DNA of 64,000 nucleotides from Chloroflexota bacterium (GCA_026707745.1 JAPOWG010000023.1:1-64000); one strand, 5' to 3'. Shown: positions 7,542 through 17,222, counted from the first letter of the stretch. Notes: generated by a model from the letters alone, not told the origin. A program made the numbers and translations.

Positions 7542-9497
7542 ATGAGTACAGTTGCAGGTTATCGCGCCGCGCCCGTGCCCTTAAAGCAGGTGTCCATCAG
7601 CGGCGGCTTCTGGGGCGAAAGGCAAACGGTCAACCGCGAGGTGACGATCCCGGCCATCTATCAGAAGTTGGAAGAGACCGATCGCGTCGCTTCCTGGGCG
7701 ATGGCGGGTCCTGCTGATCCCCCGCCGTCACATGAGCGGATAGGCGTGCGCGTCTTCTGGGATTCGGATTCGGGCAAGTGGTTGGAAGCAGCCGCCTACA
7801 GCCTCGCTACGCATCCCGACGCCGATCTGGAAGCGACCGCCGATGCGCTGATTAACGCCATCGAGAGCGCTCAGTTCGATGACGGTTACCTCAATAGCTA
7901 TTTCCCGGTGCATTTCCCGGAAGGGCAATGGGCCAATCTGCGCGACAATCACGAGATGTACAATGCCGGCCACCTGATGGAAGCGGCCGTGGCCTATCAT
8001 CAAGCGACCGGCAAGCGCAAACTGCTCGATGTTCTCGCGCGCTTTTCCGATCATATCGCGGCGACATTCGGGGCGGAAGAAGGCAAACGGCGCGGATACC
8101 CGGGCCACCCGGAGATTGAGCTGGCGCTGGTCAAGATGTACCGTGAGACCGGCGAGCGGCGGTTCCTGGATTTGGCGTCATACCTGATCGATGAACGAGG
8201 ACAGGCGCCGCATTATTATGATCAAGAGGCGCATGATCGCGGCGAGAGCCCGGAGGATTACTGGGCACAGACTTACCGTTATTGCCAGGCGCATTTGCCC
8301 TTGCGCGAGCATACGGAGGCGAACGGTCACTCGGTGCGCGCATGCTATCTCTACGCCGGCATCGCCGATGTGGCGCTGGAGACCGGCGACGAAGACTTGC
8401 TGCGATTGTCGCGCGTACTCTGGGACGATCTGACGCGGCATCAGATGTATGTGCATGGCGGGGTGGGTCCGTCTCATCATAACGAGGGTTTCACCTTCGC
8501 CTATGATATGCCCACCGAGACCGCCTACTGCGAGACCTGCGCCGCCATCGCCCTGGCCTTTTGGGCGCAGCGCATGTTTCACCTCGATCCTGACAGCCGC
8601 TACATCGATGTCATGGAGCTTGCCATCTATAACTCGTCGTTGAGCGGGCTTTCCCATGCCGGCGACGAGTTCTTCTACGCCAATCCGCTGGCGGCTTATC
8701 CGGGCGTAAACCCGCAAGGTCGCTGGCACGAAAACATGGAAGACGGGCATCATCGTCGTACGCTCTGGTTTCATTGCCCTTGCTGCCCGCCAAATATCTC
8801 GCGCTTGATCGCGAGCATCGGCGAGTATTCTTATTCGCAGGCGGGCGATCGCGTTTATGTGCAGATGTATCACGACAACTCGGTGACTCTGGATGTCGGT
8901 GGCGGAGAGATTCGGCTTGTACAAGAGACGCAATACCCGTGGAACGGGACGGTCCAATTCACTGTGAATACGGCACAAGCAGTTGAGTTCGAATTGGCGC
9001 TGCGCATCCCCGATTGGTGTTACGATTATCAGCTTGCGGTCAACGGCGAGCGGCAGACGGCGTCAACTGAGCGCGGCTACGTCATCCTGGCGCGAGAATG
9101 GTCAGATGGAGACCGAGTGGAATTGACGCTGGCCATGCCGGTCGAGCGGGTGATGCCGCATCCGAATATTCGGCAGACGGCCGGCCAGGTCGCGCTGCAG
9201 CGTGGTCCGATCGTGTATTGTCTGGAAGAAGTCGACAATGCAGCGCGCCTGGCGAATGTTTGCATTCCGGCAAATGCCGCGCTGGATGCCGCTTTTGACA
9301 GCGAGCTCTTGGGCGGCGCTTCGGTGATTACCGGCGAAGCCCTTCGCATTGAGCCGGCCGAAGAAAGTGCAGCGCTCTATCGTCATCACAGCCAAACGGG
9401 ATATAAGGAAACGGCATTCAATTTCAAGGCGATTCCCTACTATCTTTGGGCGAATCGCGCGCTGGGCGAGATGCGCGTCTGGATTCGCTCAGGCTAG
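7542..9497 (+). CDS. Glycoside hydrolase family 127 (beta-L-arabinofuranosidase-like, DUF1680)
   Basis: A 651-residue enzyme expected to remove terminal beta-L-arabinofuranose or a related sugar from glycans. It matches the DUF1680/GH127 architecture: an N-terminal (alpha/alpha) barrel starting with SGGFWGERQTVNR and a C-terminal beta-sandwich from about residue 435. The Zn-thiolate site of characterised GH127 enzymes is preserved as Glu331, Cys333 (CETCAA) and the pair Cys414-Cys415 (HCPCCPPN). In HypBA1 the equivalent residues are Glu338, Cys340, Cys417 and Cys418, with one Cys as nucleophile. The length fits the family. There is no signal peptide, so it probably acts on imported oligosaccharides. 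It precedes a sugar ABC transporter in the same direction, suggesting a common substrate. An SD-like GGAGTG precedes the ATG. Confidence 0.93.
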   Translation: MSTVAGYRAAPVPLKQVSISGGFWGERQTVNREVTIPAIYQKLEETDRVASWAMAGPADPPPSHERIGVRVFWDSDSGKWLEAAAYSLATHPDADLEATADALINAIESAQFDDGYLNSYFPVHFPEGQWANLRDNHEMYNAGHLMEAAVAYHQATGKRKLLDVLARFSDHIAATFGAEEGKRRGYPGHPEIELALVKMYRETGERRFLDLASYLIDERGQAPHYYDQEAHDRGESPEDYWAQTYRYCQAHLPLREHTEANGHSVRACYLYAGIADVALETGDEDLLRLSRVLWDDLTRHQMYVHGGVGPSHHNEGFTFAYDMPTETAYCETCAAIALAFWAQRMFHLDPDSRYIDVMELAIYNSSLSGLSHAGDEFFYANPLAAYPGVNPQGRWHENMEDGHHRRTLWFHCPCCPPNISRLIASIGEYSYSQAGDRVYVQMYHDNSVTLDVGGGEIRLVQETQYPWNGTVQFTVNTAQAVEFELALRIPDWCYDYQLAVNGERQTASTERGYVILAREWSDGDRVELTLAMPVERVMPHPNIRQTAGQVALQRGPIVYCLEEVDNAARLANVCIPANAALDAAFDSELLGGASVITGEALRIEPAEESAALYRHHSQTGYKETAFNFKAIPYYLWANRALGEMRVWIRSG

Positions 9498-9509
9498 ACT
9501 GGTTATGAG

Positions 9510-9527
9510 CCGGACGTCATAGTCCGG
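9510..9527 (+). other. Small intercistronic hairpin
   Basis: CCGGAC (9510-9515) and GTCCGG (9522-9527) form a 6-bp stem with a 6-base loop between the GH127 gene and the binding-protein gene. There is no T-run, so a terminator is unlikely. It may protect the downstream mRNA. Confidence 0.35.
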
Positions 9528-9571
9528 AAGAATATCCATTTATTGATTCAAGTCCAAGAAGGAGCAGAATC

Positions 9572-10945
9572 ATGAGTATCTCACGTAGAGAGTTTTTGAA
9601 GTTGACTGGCGGTTCCGCTACGGCGGCGGCTATGCTGGCGCAGCTCGGTTATCTGCCGCCGGCGCTGGCGCAGGATGTGACTAACATCACCTTCGGCGGA
9701 TGGGGCGGAGTCGCCGAGGACGAAGGCGTCAAATCGGCCATTGAAGTCTTTGAGGCGGAGAACGAAGACATCGAAGTGGAATGGCTGCATACGCCTAGCG
9801 CCGGAGATTACGGACGCGTACTGCTCTCGAGCATCGCCGCGGGCACAGCGCCGGACACCGGATTCATCTTGTCCGACAATTACGAGACCCTGGCCGTCGG
9901 CGGCGCCTTGATGGATATCACCGATCTGGTCAAGAACGATCCGCTTCTGGGACAGCCGGGTTACTTCCTGGAGCCGCAAGAAGCCAATCGCTGCGAGGTC
10001 AACGGACGCTGGTACGGCATTGGATCAACCTGGGTCGCTCATCACTTCTATTACAATGCCGAAATGTTTGATGCGGAAGGCATTACTCCGCCCGGCTTCC
10101 AAGACGATGAAATCTGGGAATGGGAGGAATTCCTCGAAGTCTGCAAGGTTTTCACCAAAGACAGCGCGGGCCGTCACCCGGGTGACGCCGGCTTCGACAG
10201 CGAAGACATCGTGCAATGGGCTGTCGATTGGCCCTTCTGGTGGATGCCCCTGGGCTTGGCCGCCCATGCCAATGGCGGCGAATTCCTCACCGAGGATGGT
10301 TTGATCGGCCTGGACAGTCCGGAAGCGATGGAAGGCTTGCAGCGCATTACTGATTTGGTCTACGCGCATCATGTTGCGCCGCGCAGCGCTGCCTTGGCCA
10401 GTCTGGGAATGAACAACGTGCAAATGGTCGATAGTGGCCGCCTGGCGATGGCGGTGGATGGTTCCTGGGCGCTGTCTTGGATGAATCCGTCGCTGATGAA
10501 TGTGGCGATGGGCACGGGTGCCCTGCCCAAGATGCAGAAGCCGGCCAGCATCATGCAGGCGCATTTCCATTCTGTGCTCGCAGGCACCGACCATCCGGAA
10601 GAAGCCTGGCGCTGGGTGCGCTTCCTGGCGACGCCCTTCTATCAGGAGCATTTCTGCAAGATTGGCCTGTGGATCCCCAACCAGACAGCCATGCTGACGG
10701 AAGAGGGCTTGAAGGGTTGGATCCGCGAAGGCATCCATCCGCCGAATTATTCGCAGTTCGCGACTGATTATCTGCCCAAGCACGGCGTCGCCGTAGCGAT
10801 TCCGCCGGGTTATATTGAAGCGGCCAATGACTACATCAACCCAGCCTTTGAAGGGCTGGCAAACGGCGAACGGGCCGAGGACATCATGCCCGATGCCGTG
10901 CGCGGCGCGAACGAAGTCCTGATGGCGGCCAAGGAAGACATGTAG
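9572..10945 (+). CDS. Extracellular sugar-binding protein with Tat signal (ABC transporter, family 1)
   Basis: A 457-residue solute-binding protein exported folded by the Tat pathway. The N terminus SRREFLKLTGG is a textbook twin-arginine motif, followed by a hydrophobic stretch and a PALAQ cleavage site near residue 34. The mature part has the SBP_bac_1 pattern (VKSAIEVFEAENEDIEVEW early, EEAWRWVRFLATPFYQ late). It follows the GH127 gene by 74 bases and precedes two permeases, making it the receptor of a probable arabinoside or related oligosaccharide importer. An AAGGAG site lies 8 bases before the ATG. A downstream hairpin (11008-11039) separates it from the permeases. Confidence 0.92.
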   Translation: MSISRREFLKLTGGSATAAAMLAQLGYLPPALAQDVTNITFGGWGGVAEDEGVKSAIEVFEAENEDIEVEWLHTPSAGDYGRVLLSSIAAGTAPDTGFILSDNYETLAVGGALMDITDLVKNDPLLGQPGYFLEPQEANRCEVNGRWYGIGSTWVAHHFYYNAEMFDAEGITPPGFQDDEIWEWEEFLEVCKVFTKDSAGRHPGDAGFDSEDIVQWAVDWPFWWMPLGLAAHANGGEFLTEDGLIGLDSPEAMEGLQRITDLVYAHHVAPRSAALASLGMNNVQMVDSGRLAMAVDGSWALSWMNPSLMNVAMGTGALPKMQKPASIMQAHFHSVLAGTDHPEEAWRWVRFLATPFYQEHFCKIGLWIPNQTAMLTEEGLKGWIREGIHPPNYSQFATDYLPKHGVAVAIPPGYIEAANDYINPAFEGLANGERAEDIMPDAVRGANEVLMAAKEDM

Positions 10946-11007
10946 CCCTTGCCGTGATTCGGCACGACGCCGCCGACATTGGAGCACAATGATTGCTAGC
11001 ATCTGTG

Positions 11008-11039
11008 CGAGCGGGAGGGTTGACAAGCGCTCCCGCTCG
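11008..11039 (+). terminator. Intercistronic hairpin between binding-protein and permease genes
   Basis: CGAGCGGGAG (11008-11017) and CTCCCGCTCG (11030-11039) form a 10-bp perfect stem with a 12-base loop. There is no T-run, so it is more likely to stabilise the upstream message or cause partial termination. It sits 36 bases before the MalF-type gene. Confidence 0.6.
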
Positions 11040-11074
11040 TCGCGCAATGTTAAGACTGTGACGAGCTATTTTCG

Positions 11075-12025
11075 ATGACTGCCCATACTGCCGACCCGGC
11101 ATCCGCTGAAGGCTTCTGGCTCATTCGGCAATACAACCGCCTGAGCCTGCGGCAGCGTCGTACGCTGATGGGTTATGTCTTCATCGCGCCCTTCATCCTT
11201 GGTTTTTTGTTTTGGTGGCTGGGACCGGCGGCAGTAGCGGGCTACCTTACATTTCACAAGTGGAACTTTCTCGCGGCGCCCAAGTTCGTCGGCTTGGCCA
11301 ACTTCAGCAAGATGATCGGCGATCCGATTCTGGCGCAGAGCTTGAAGGTCACGATTGTTTTCTCGGTTATATCGGTGCCGCTGGGACTGGTATTCGCGTT
11401 TTTCCTGGCCAACCTGATCAACGCCAAATTCCGCTTTATCGCCGTTTTCCGCACCATATACTTTCTGCCCAGCATCGTGCCGGCTGTCGCCAACGCCATC
11501 TTGTGGGCCTGGCTCTTCAATACGGAATTCGGCTTGATCAATTTTGTCATACGCGCCTTTGGCGGACCGAAAATCGGCTGGCTGCAGGATCCCAGCTGGG
11601 TGATGCTGGCCTTTGTCATTCTGACCGTCTGGGGCGTTGGCGGGTCGATGATCATCTTCCTGGCCGGCTTGCAGGGCATCCCGCAGATCTTCTATGAGGC
11701 GGCTGAAATCGATGGGGCCGGCCGTTGGCAGCGTCTGCTTTATGTGACCTTGCCGATGATGTCGCCAATTATTTTCTTCAACCTGGTCATCGGATTCATC
11801 AATTCTTTTCAGGTGTTTGTCAGCGCGCTATTGATCACCAACGGCGGGCCACAGCGGGCGACCCTGTTCCTGGTGCTGCATATCTGGCGTACCGCCTTCA
11901 GCAGTCAAAAGATGGGTTATGCCGCGGTGCTCTCATGGCTGCTGTTTGTGATCTTGATGGTGCTATCGTTTTTCGTATTCCGTTATATAGGTTCGCGCGT
12001 CTACTACGAGAATCCAGGCGATTAG
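11075..12025 (+). CDS. Carbohydrate ABC transporter permease, MalF type
   Basis: A 316-residue inner-membrane protein with about six transmembrane segments, the first at LMGYVFIAPFILGFLFWWLG. The EAA loop is FYEAAEIDGAGRWQRLLYV followed by LPMMSPIIFF. It is the partner of the MalG-type protein encoded 96 bases downstream and is supplied by the Tat-exported binding protein upstream. No ATPase is encoded next to it. The ribosome-binding site is weak, which together with the upstream hairpin suggests expression below that of the binding protein. Confidence 0.92.
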   Translation: MTAHTADPASAEGFWLIRQYNRLSLRQRRTLMGYVFIAPFILGFLFWWLGPAAVAGYLTFHKWNFLAAPKFVGLANFSKMIGDPILAQSLKVTIVFSVISVPLGLVFAFFLANLINAKFRFIAVFRTIYFLPSIVPAVANAILWAWLFNTEFGLINFVIRAFGGPKIGWLQDPSWVMLAFVILTVWGVGGSMIIFLAGLQGIPQIFYEAAEIDGAGRWQRLLYVTLPMMSPIIFFNLVIGFINSFQVFVSALLITNGGPQRATLFLVLHIWRTAFSSQKMGYAAVLSWLLFVILMVLSFFVFRYIGSRVYYENPGD

Positions 12026-12121
12026 CCGCTCGGCGGCAGCGAAAAAGTCTGACCTGCTCACGCAAAATCGCCAGTTTTCTCGTCGCATGAACGACGCTTT
12101 ATACGCAAACAGGAGCGCAAC

Positions 12122-13006
12122 GTGGGATTTAGCCAAAAGCCGGCCGAATTCATCGAATCGCGACGCAAACCAACGTCATACGGCGATATGCTTTTCCACT
12201 GGCTGACGGTCTTTTTGCTCGTGCTTTTCGCGGTCGTCATGGTCACGCCATTTATTTGGCTGCTCTCCAGCTCGCTGAAAACGCAGATCAACATTTTTCA
12301 GTATCCGCCGCAGTTGATTCCCGATCCAATTGTGCCGGAGAATTACATCTACGCGCTGACCTACAAGCCATTTGGCACCTACTTTCGAAATACGCTGATT
12401 GTTGCCGGCTTGAACGTGCTGGCTGTGGTATTCACGTCATCATTTTGCGCCTACGGATTCGCGCGATTGCGCTTCCCCGGCCGCGATTTCTGGTTCGGCA
12501 TCGTCATGGCGACGCTGTTTTTGCCCTACGCGGTATTGTTGGTGCCAAGTTTCATCGTATTCTCGCGCCTGGGGTGGGTGGACACGTTTTTGCCCTTGGT
12601 GGTACCGCCGTTTTTTGGTGGCGGGGCTTTCAACATATTCCTGATGAGGCAGTTTTTCCGAACGATACCGGAGGAGATCGCCGACGCCGCGCGCATCGAC
12701 GGCTGCAGCGAATTTGGCGTCTATTGGCGGATCATGCTGCCGCTGTCAAAGCCGGCGCTCATCACTATTGGGATTTTCACTTTCCTCTTCGCCTGGAACG
12801 ATCTGATCGGTCCCATTACTTACCTGCGCTCGCCAGATAACTTCACCATCGCGGTCGGTCTGGCATCCTTCCGCAGCCAAACAGATATCAGCTGGGACCT
12901 GCAACTGGCAGCATCCACCGCTGTGACCTTGCCGGTGATCGTGCTCTTCTTCCTGGCGCAGCGGTATTTTATTCAGGGTGTGGTTATGACCGGGCTAAAG
13001 GGCTAG
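12122..13006 (+). CDS. Carbohydrate ABC transporter permease, MalG type
   Basis: A 294-residue inner-membrane protein with six predicted transmembrane segments and the EAA loop [19 protein letters not shown] followed by [11 protein letters not shown]. The C terminus GVVMTGLKG is typical for the family. It starts with GTG, preceded by AGGAGCGCAAC, a good ribosome-binding site. It ends 10 bases from the convergent livF gene. It completes the importer next to the GH127 enzyme. Confidence 0.92.
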   Translation: MGFSQKPAEFIESRRKPTSYGDMLFHWLTVFLLVLFAVVMVTPFIWLLSSSLKTQINIFQYPPQLIPDPIVPENYIYALTYKPFGTYFRNTLIVAGLNVLAVVFTSSFCAYGFARLRFPGRDFWFGIVMATLFLPYAVLLVPSFIVFSRLGWVDTFLPLVVPPFFGGGAFNIFLMRQFFRTIPEEIADAARIDGCSEFGVYWRIMLPLSKPALITIGIFTFLFAWNDLIGPITYLRSPDNFTIAVGLASFRSQTDISWDLQLAASTAVTLPVIVLFFLAQRYFIQGVVMTGLKG

Positions 13007-13015
13007 CCAGCGCGT

Positions 13016-13717
13016 CTATGTCCAGAAGGCCTTTTCGAGATCGTCGAAGTCCGAGGCTGGTCCCTCAAATTTGTTGCGTCCCAATTCCAGAACGTAGACG
13101 TAGTCGGCGATCTTTAGGGCTTCGCGTATTTCCTGATCGACAAGCAATATGGTCAAGCCTTCTTGATCCCGCAGGTTGACCAGCATGCGATAGACTTCCT
13201 CGCTTAGCAGCTTCGCCAGGCCGGCTGTCGGTTCGTCCACCAGGATGACTTCGGGATCGGTCATCAGGGTACGCCCGATTTCGACCATGCGCTGCTGACC
13301 GCCGGACAAACTGCCGGCGTGATCGTGCTGCTTTTCGCGCAGAATGGGGAAGCGCTCGTAATTCTCCGCGATTTTGCTTTCCATGCGCTTTTTATCGTTT
13401 TGGAAGGTCCAGGCGCCCATCATCAGATTCTCGCGCACGCTCATGTGCTTGAAGACGCCCGGCTGCTGCGGGATATAGCTGATGCCCAGGTCGATCAGCT
13501 TGTGGGTCGCTGTGCCGGTGACATCGCGGCCGTTGAGCAAGACCTGTCCGCTGTGCGGCTTCAGGAAGCCGTATATGGCCTTGAGCAGGGTTGATTTGCC
13601 GACGCCGTTCGCGCCGAGGATGGCCGTCAGCTTGCCGTTTTCCGCCTTGAGGTCAAGACCGCGCAAGATATGCAGATCTTCGTAATAGCCGACATAGAGG
13701 TCTCTGATCTCGAGCAT
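13016..13717 (-). CDS. livF: Branched-chain amino acid ABC transporter ATPase LivF
   Basis: A 233-residue cytoplasmic ATPase that energises the LivHM channel. Walker A is GANGVGKST (35-43), the signature is LSGGQQR and Walker B is VILVDEP. The length and the C-terminal KFEGPASDF region fit LivF, which is shorter than LivG. The D-loop region reads AGLAKLLSEE, a little different from the common GLAP. It is the last gene of the livK-H-M-G-F operon, 3 bases after livG. The real ligand may be an amino acid, amide or urea, because Liv-type systems have broad specificity. Confidence 0.9.
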   Translation of the reverse strand: MLEIRDLYVGYYEDLHILRGLDLKAENGKLTAILGANGVGKSTLLKAIYGFLKPHSGQVLLNGRDVTGTATHKLIDLGISYIPQQPGVFKHMSVRENLMMGAWTFQNDKKRMESKIAENYERFPILREKQHDHAGSLSGGQQRMVEIGRTLMTDPEVILVDEPTAGLAKLLSEEVYRMLVNLRDQEGLTILLVDQEIREALKIADYVYVLELGRNKFEGPASDFDDLEKAFWT

Positions 13718-13720
13718 TGG

Positions 13721-14455
13721 CTAGTCATCCTCGTCGTGGCCGAGATAGGCGTCTATGACGGCCGGATCATTCTTGACTTGCTGAGGCTCTCCATCCGCGA
13801 TCAAGGCGCCGAAATTGAGGACGATCAGGCGCTGACTCAGTTCAAAGACGGCGCCCATATTGTGGCTGATTAAGATGATGGCTTTGCCGTCCTCGTGTAC
13901 GCGGTGGATGTAGTTGTAGATCGTTTCCTGCAGCCGCGGATGAACGCCGGCAAATGGCTCGTCCAAAATGATCACCGACGGATCCAGCATCAGAAGACGA
14001 CCCAGTTCGAGCAGTTTTCGCTGGCCGCCGCTGAGCGCGCGACTGAATTCATTGGTCAAATGATCAATCGTCAGCAAAGACAGAATCTGCCGCGCGCGCT
14101 CTTCCAGGTCGGATTGGCGCGCCCCAGGCTCGTGAGCCAGGCCGGGCACCATCATGTTTTCCATCACCGTCATGCGGTTGAGCGCGCGCGTAATCTGGAA
14201 GGTACGTCCCAGGCCCGCCCGGGTTACATCGTAGGGCGCGCGTCCATCGATCCGCCGGCCGTTGAGATAGATGGTGCCGCTGCTGGGTTTTAGCATACCG
14301 CTCATCAGATTGGTCAAGGTCGTCTTGCCCGCGCCGTTGGGACCGATCATGCCGATCAACTGCGGCTCCGTGACGCTGAATGAGACATGGTCAACGGCCT
14401 GGTTGCCGCCGAAGCGCTTGGCGATCCTGTTCAGTTCCAGGTTGATTTCACTCAT
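13721..14455 (-). CDS. livG: Branched-chain amino acid ABC transporter ATPase LivG
   Basis: A 244-residue ATPase with Walker A GPNGAGKTT (38-46), signature LSGGQRK and Walker B VIILDEPFAGVHP. The frame could begin 9 codons earlier (14482), but MSEINLELNRIAKRFGG is the natural N terminus of the family, and this start overlaps the livM stop by 8 bases, the usual sign of translational coupling. It forms the ATPase pair with LivF. Confidence 0.9.
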   Translation of the reverse strand: MSEINLELNRIAKRFGGNQAVDHVSFSVTEPQLIGMIGPNGAGKTTLTNLMSGMLKPSSGTIYLNGRRIDGRAPYDVTRAGLGRTFQITRALNRMTVMENMMVPGLAHEPGARQSDLEERARQILSLLTIDHLTNEFSRALSGGQRKLLELGRLLMLDPSVIILDEPFAGVHPRLQETIYNYIHRVHEDGKAIILISHNMGAVFELSQRLIVLNFGALIADGEPQQVKNDPAVIDAYLGHDEDD

Positions 14456-15614
14456 CCCGGTCCTCCGGCAGGGCCATATCATGCTCGTCCGGTTTGCGTT
14501 TGGCGACCGTCTCCTTCATGATCAGGTCGCGCCCGCTGAACCAGTTGAAAATCGGATAAAGCAATCCATTACGCATGTAACGCAGGGTGAAAACCATCAC
14601 CAGGCCGAAAAGCGCGAAGCGCCAGGCGCCGGTCTCCCAAACGAAGGCATCGGAGCCGTCGGCCATGGTCAAGCCAAAGGGCAGGGTGATGACCACCTCG
14701 CGCATGGCTTCCAGCAAATAGCGCGAAATGAATGCGCCCGCAGCCGCGCCAAAGAGACTCTCCATGCCGCCGATCACCGCATAGGCGATGATCAGCGACA
14801 TTTGCAGGACTTCTAACTGTTCTGGGATGATGCGCTCCGAACCCACATCGCTATAAAAGATCGCGCCTGCCAAGCCCACGATCATGCTGGTGAATACGAA
14901 GACCAGAATCTTGTAGCGCACGACGTTGACGCCCAAGGCCGAGGCCGCGTCTTCATCTTCTCGCATCGCCCGCAGAAACATACCGATGGGCGATTGCACC
15001 ACGCGATACATGACCAGGAGACAGGCGATAAGCAAGCCAAACATCAAATAATATTCGATTTGGCGCGCGGTATCGACATCCGCCACCTGCAGCAGCGGAC
15101 GCAGCGACAAGCCGTTGGATCCGCCGGTGTAGTCATATTCCGTTAACATGGCGATACGAAAAAGTTCGGAAAACGCGATGGTGAACAGCGCCAGATATGC
15201 CGCTCTCAAGCGCAATAGCAGCCAGCCGATTACCAGACCGACCAGCCCGGCAACAACGGTGCCAATGACAATCGCGCCGATGGAGGAAATGGAATCCGGG
15301 GTGATAGCGATGCCCAAGGTGGCAAACATCAATCCGTCGCGGGCGATAAGGCCGGCGACGTAAGCGCCAATCCCCATAAAAGCCATGTGACCGAAGGAAA
15401 ACTGCCCCGCGATCCCGGCCAGCAGCGCCCAGCTTGATGACATGATGGCGTAAAAGAAACCGCTTATGAATACTGTCTTGGCATAGTTCGACTGGGAGGT
15501 GTCGTTGGGGAACCACAGGAAGAAGACGATCACCAGAGCCAATAGCGCATATCCCAGCTTACGGCGGCCGATGCCGTCGTCAATCGCTCGTTCAAAGCGC
15601 GAGAAGAGGCCCAT
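14448..15614 (-). CDS. livM: Branched-chain amino acid ABC transporter permease LivM
   Basis: A 388-residue inner-membrane protein with about nine to ten hydrophobic segments. The family's characteristic stretch GIAGQFSFGHMAFMGIGAYV is present near residue 65, and a LivM/LivH-type cytoplasmic loop follows (LRAMREDEDAASALGVNV). A hydrophilic C-terminal tail (KRKPDEHDMALPEDRDE) extends into the livG overlap. ATG at 15614 is chosen. A TTG at 15620 would overlap the livH stop and has a GGGAG at closer spacing, so the start is uncertain by two codons. Confidence 0.9.
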   Translation of the reverse strand: MGLFSRFERAIDDGIGRRKLGYALLALVIVFFLWFPNDTSQSNYAKTVFISGFFYAIMSSSWALLAGIAGQFSFGHMAFMGIGAYVAGLIARDGLMFATLGIAITPDSISSIGAIVIGTVVAGLVGLVIGWLLLRLRAAYLALFTIAFSELFRIAMLTEYDYTGGSNGLSLRPLLQVADVDTARQIEYYLMFGLLIACLLVMYRVVQSPIGMFLRAMREDEDAASALGVNVVRYKILVFVFTSMIVGLAGAIFYSDVGSERIIPEQLEVLQMSLIIAYAVIGGMESLFGAAAGAFISRYLLEAMREVVITLPFGLTMADGSDAFVWETGAWRFALFGLVMVFTLRYMRNGLLYPIFNWFSGRDLIMKETVAKRKPDEHDMALPEDRDE

Positions 15615-15616
15615 GA

Positions 15617-17164
15617 TCAATGCGGCTCCCTTCCGAATAATCCGGTCGGTTTCAAGAGCAGAACCAGGGCAAAAATTAGTAGGGCAAAAGCTTCTTTGTA
15701 GGCGGCGCCACGGCTGGGATCTGGATGACAGCCCGCGCCGAGCGCCTCGACGATGCCAACGATAATGCCGCCAAAGAGCGCGCCTGGCACCGAACCCAAA
15801 CCACCCAGCACGACAATCACATAAGATCGCCCGACCATTTCCGCGCCCACCCAGGGCACCCAGGCGAAAATCGGGATCAATGCCGCGCCGGACATGGCAG
15901 CCAACATCGAGCCCAGCGCGAATGCCAGCGTATTCATATTGGTGGGATTGATGCCGGTGACGGCGGCGGCTTGCTTGTCCTGGCTGGTGGCCCGCAACCC
16001 GCGGCCTGTCCAGGTCCGTTGCAGGAAGTACAGCAGGCCAAAAATGAGAACAATGCCGACGATCATGGCAAAGGCGCGATCGCCGATAATATTCAAGGGT
16101 CCAAAGGAGAAATCTTCAGTGATCTGCGTCCGCGGAAACGTGAATCGCCGGATCTCGATAAAGCGATTCGCGCGTTGCGGGAAGGGACCGGCAATGGCCA
16201 GAGTTGTGTATTCGATCACGAAGCCGAAGCCGAATGTGATCAAAATCGCGTATTCCGAGGCGCGCTCGATCAAGCCATCGTGCATGGGTTTCAAGAAGCC
16301 CCGTTCGAATGCGGCGCCCATCAAGAAGACAATGAATCCCGCTACCGGGATGCCCCAGATCGGATTAACGGTTATTTCGTTCCCTGTAAGCTCGCTGAGG
16401 ATGTTGCCGGCATGGAGCAGAAAATAAAATGAAAAATAGCCGCCAACCATATACAGCTGACCGTGGGCGAAGCTGACGATGCCCTGAACCGAGTAGATCA
16501 GGGTCAAACCTACTGCCATCAAGGAATAAATGCAGCCGATCACGACGCCATTGGCGGTTTGCTGCGCGAGATATGTAACTTGAAATGGCGCCTGGACACA
16601 GGGATTGCCGGGGTTCTGAATCGCGAATAAGGTGTAAATCTGCCAAGCGCCGAGCGAGCCCAAAACGATCATCCAATCGCGGCTGATTTTAGGCGTGTGC
16701 TTCCACATTAGCCCGAAAATGAGCGGGCCGATCGTGAAGCCGCCCAAGGCGGCAGCCGTCAGCGCGTTGTTGTCGTCGGCGTCGACATCATGGTAATGCC
16801 GAGGGATAAAATAACTGGCCAGCGCCGCCCACAGAGGACCGGCAAGCACCAGCCACAAGACCGAGGGCACGTTGGGATCGCTGACGCGCACCAGAACTTG
16901 CGATGAAACGAAGACGGCGATCAGGATGCCCAAAATCAGGGTCGCTCGCCGTATCATTTCGGGAAGCAGGTAAAAGAGCCCAAGACCGAGCGGTCCCAGA
17001 GCGAAGCCGCCGATGAGCCCAGCTATCTGCAATCTGGAGACGTCAATCCGCTCATCGCGTTTGATCTTGCCCTGGCTTCTCGGCAGGACATACAGCCCGA
17101 TGGCCGCCCACAGAGGCCCGGCCAAAAGGAGCCACCAAACACTAAGCGAGTCTTCAATGACCAT
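15617..17164 (-). CDS. livH: Branched-chain amino acid ABC transporter permease LivH with duplicated N-terminal membrane extension
   Basis: A 515-residue protein, well above the 290-310 residues usual for LivH. The LivH core starts near residue 200 (TANGVVIGCIYSLMAVGLTL) and contains IVSFAHGQLYMVGGY and VVLGGLGSVPGALFGG. The first about 190 residues are extra and consist of two related units with a period of about 93 residues: WLLLAGPLWAAIGLYVLPR (from 11) with GGFALGPLGLGL, and WLVLAGPLWAALASYFIPR (from 104) with GGFTIGPLIFGL. Each has two hydrophobic segments. Function of the extension is unknown. An insertion of GAGCHPDPSRGAAYKEA near the C terminus is hydrophilic. The operon context (livK upstream, livM overlapping) makes the core assignment firm. 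The start at 17164 is the first ATG in a plausible position. Confidence 0.88.
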   Translation of the reverse strand: MVIEDSLSVWWLLLAGPLWAAIGLYVLPRSQGKIKRDERIDVSRLQIAGLIGGFALGPLGLGLFYLLPEMIRRATLILGILIAVFVSSQVLVRVSDPNVPSVLWLVLAGPLWAALASYFIPRHYHDVDADDNNALTAAALGGFTIGPLIFGLMWKHTPKISRDWMIVLGSLGAWQIYTLFAIQNPGNPCVQAPFQVTYLAQQTANGVVIGCIYSLMAVGLTLIYSVQGIVSFAHGQLYMVGGYFSFYFLLHAGNILSELTGNEITVNPIWGIPVAGFIVFLMGAAFERGFLKPMHDGLIERASEYAILITFGFGFVIEYTTLAIAGPFPQRANRFIEIRRFTFPRTQITEDFSFGPLNIIGDRAFAMIVGIVLIFGLLYFLQRTWTGRGLRATSQDKQAAAVTGINPTNMNTLAFALGSMLAAMSGAALIPIFAWVPWVGAEMVGRSYVIVVLGGLGSVPGALFGGIIVGIVEALGAGCHPDPSRGAAYKEAFALLIFALVLLLKPTGLFGREPH

Positions 17165-17184
17165 GTTATCGCATCCATGTGTAC

Positions 17185-17222
17185 GGGTCAGCCGGCAAGC
17201 ATCGCTGCCAGCCAACTGACCC
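17185..17222 (-). terminator. Intercistronic hairpin between livK and livH
   Basis: GGGTCAG (17185-17191) and CTGACCC (17216-17222) pair perfectly, and in the minus-strand RNA the inner segments CUGGC and GCCGG extend the stem past a small bulge. No strong T-run is seen. The position matches the hairpins after the other binding-protein genes. Confidence 0.5.

Noticed and set aside
10025..11047. 340-residue open frame antisense to the Tat-exported binding protein
   Set aside because: A shadow of a clear solute-binding gene, with an Arg/His/Gln-rich product lacking any motif.
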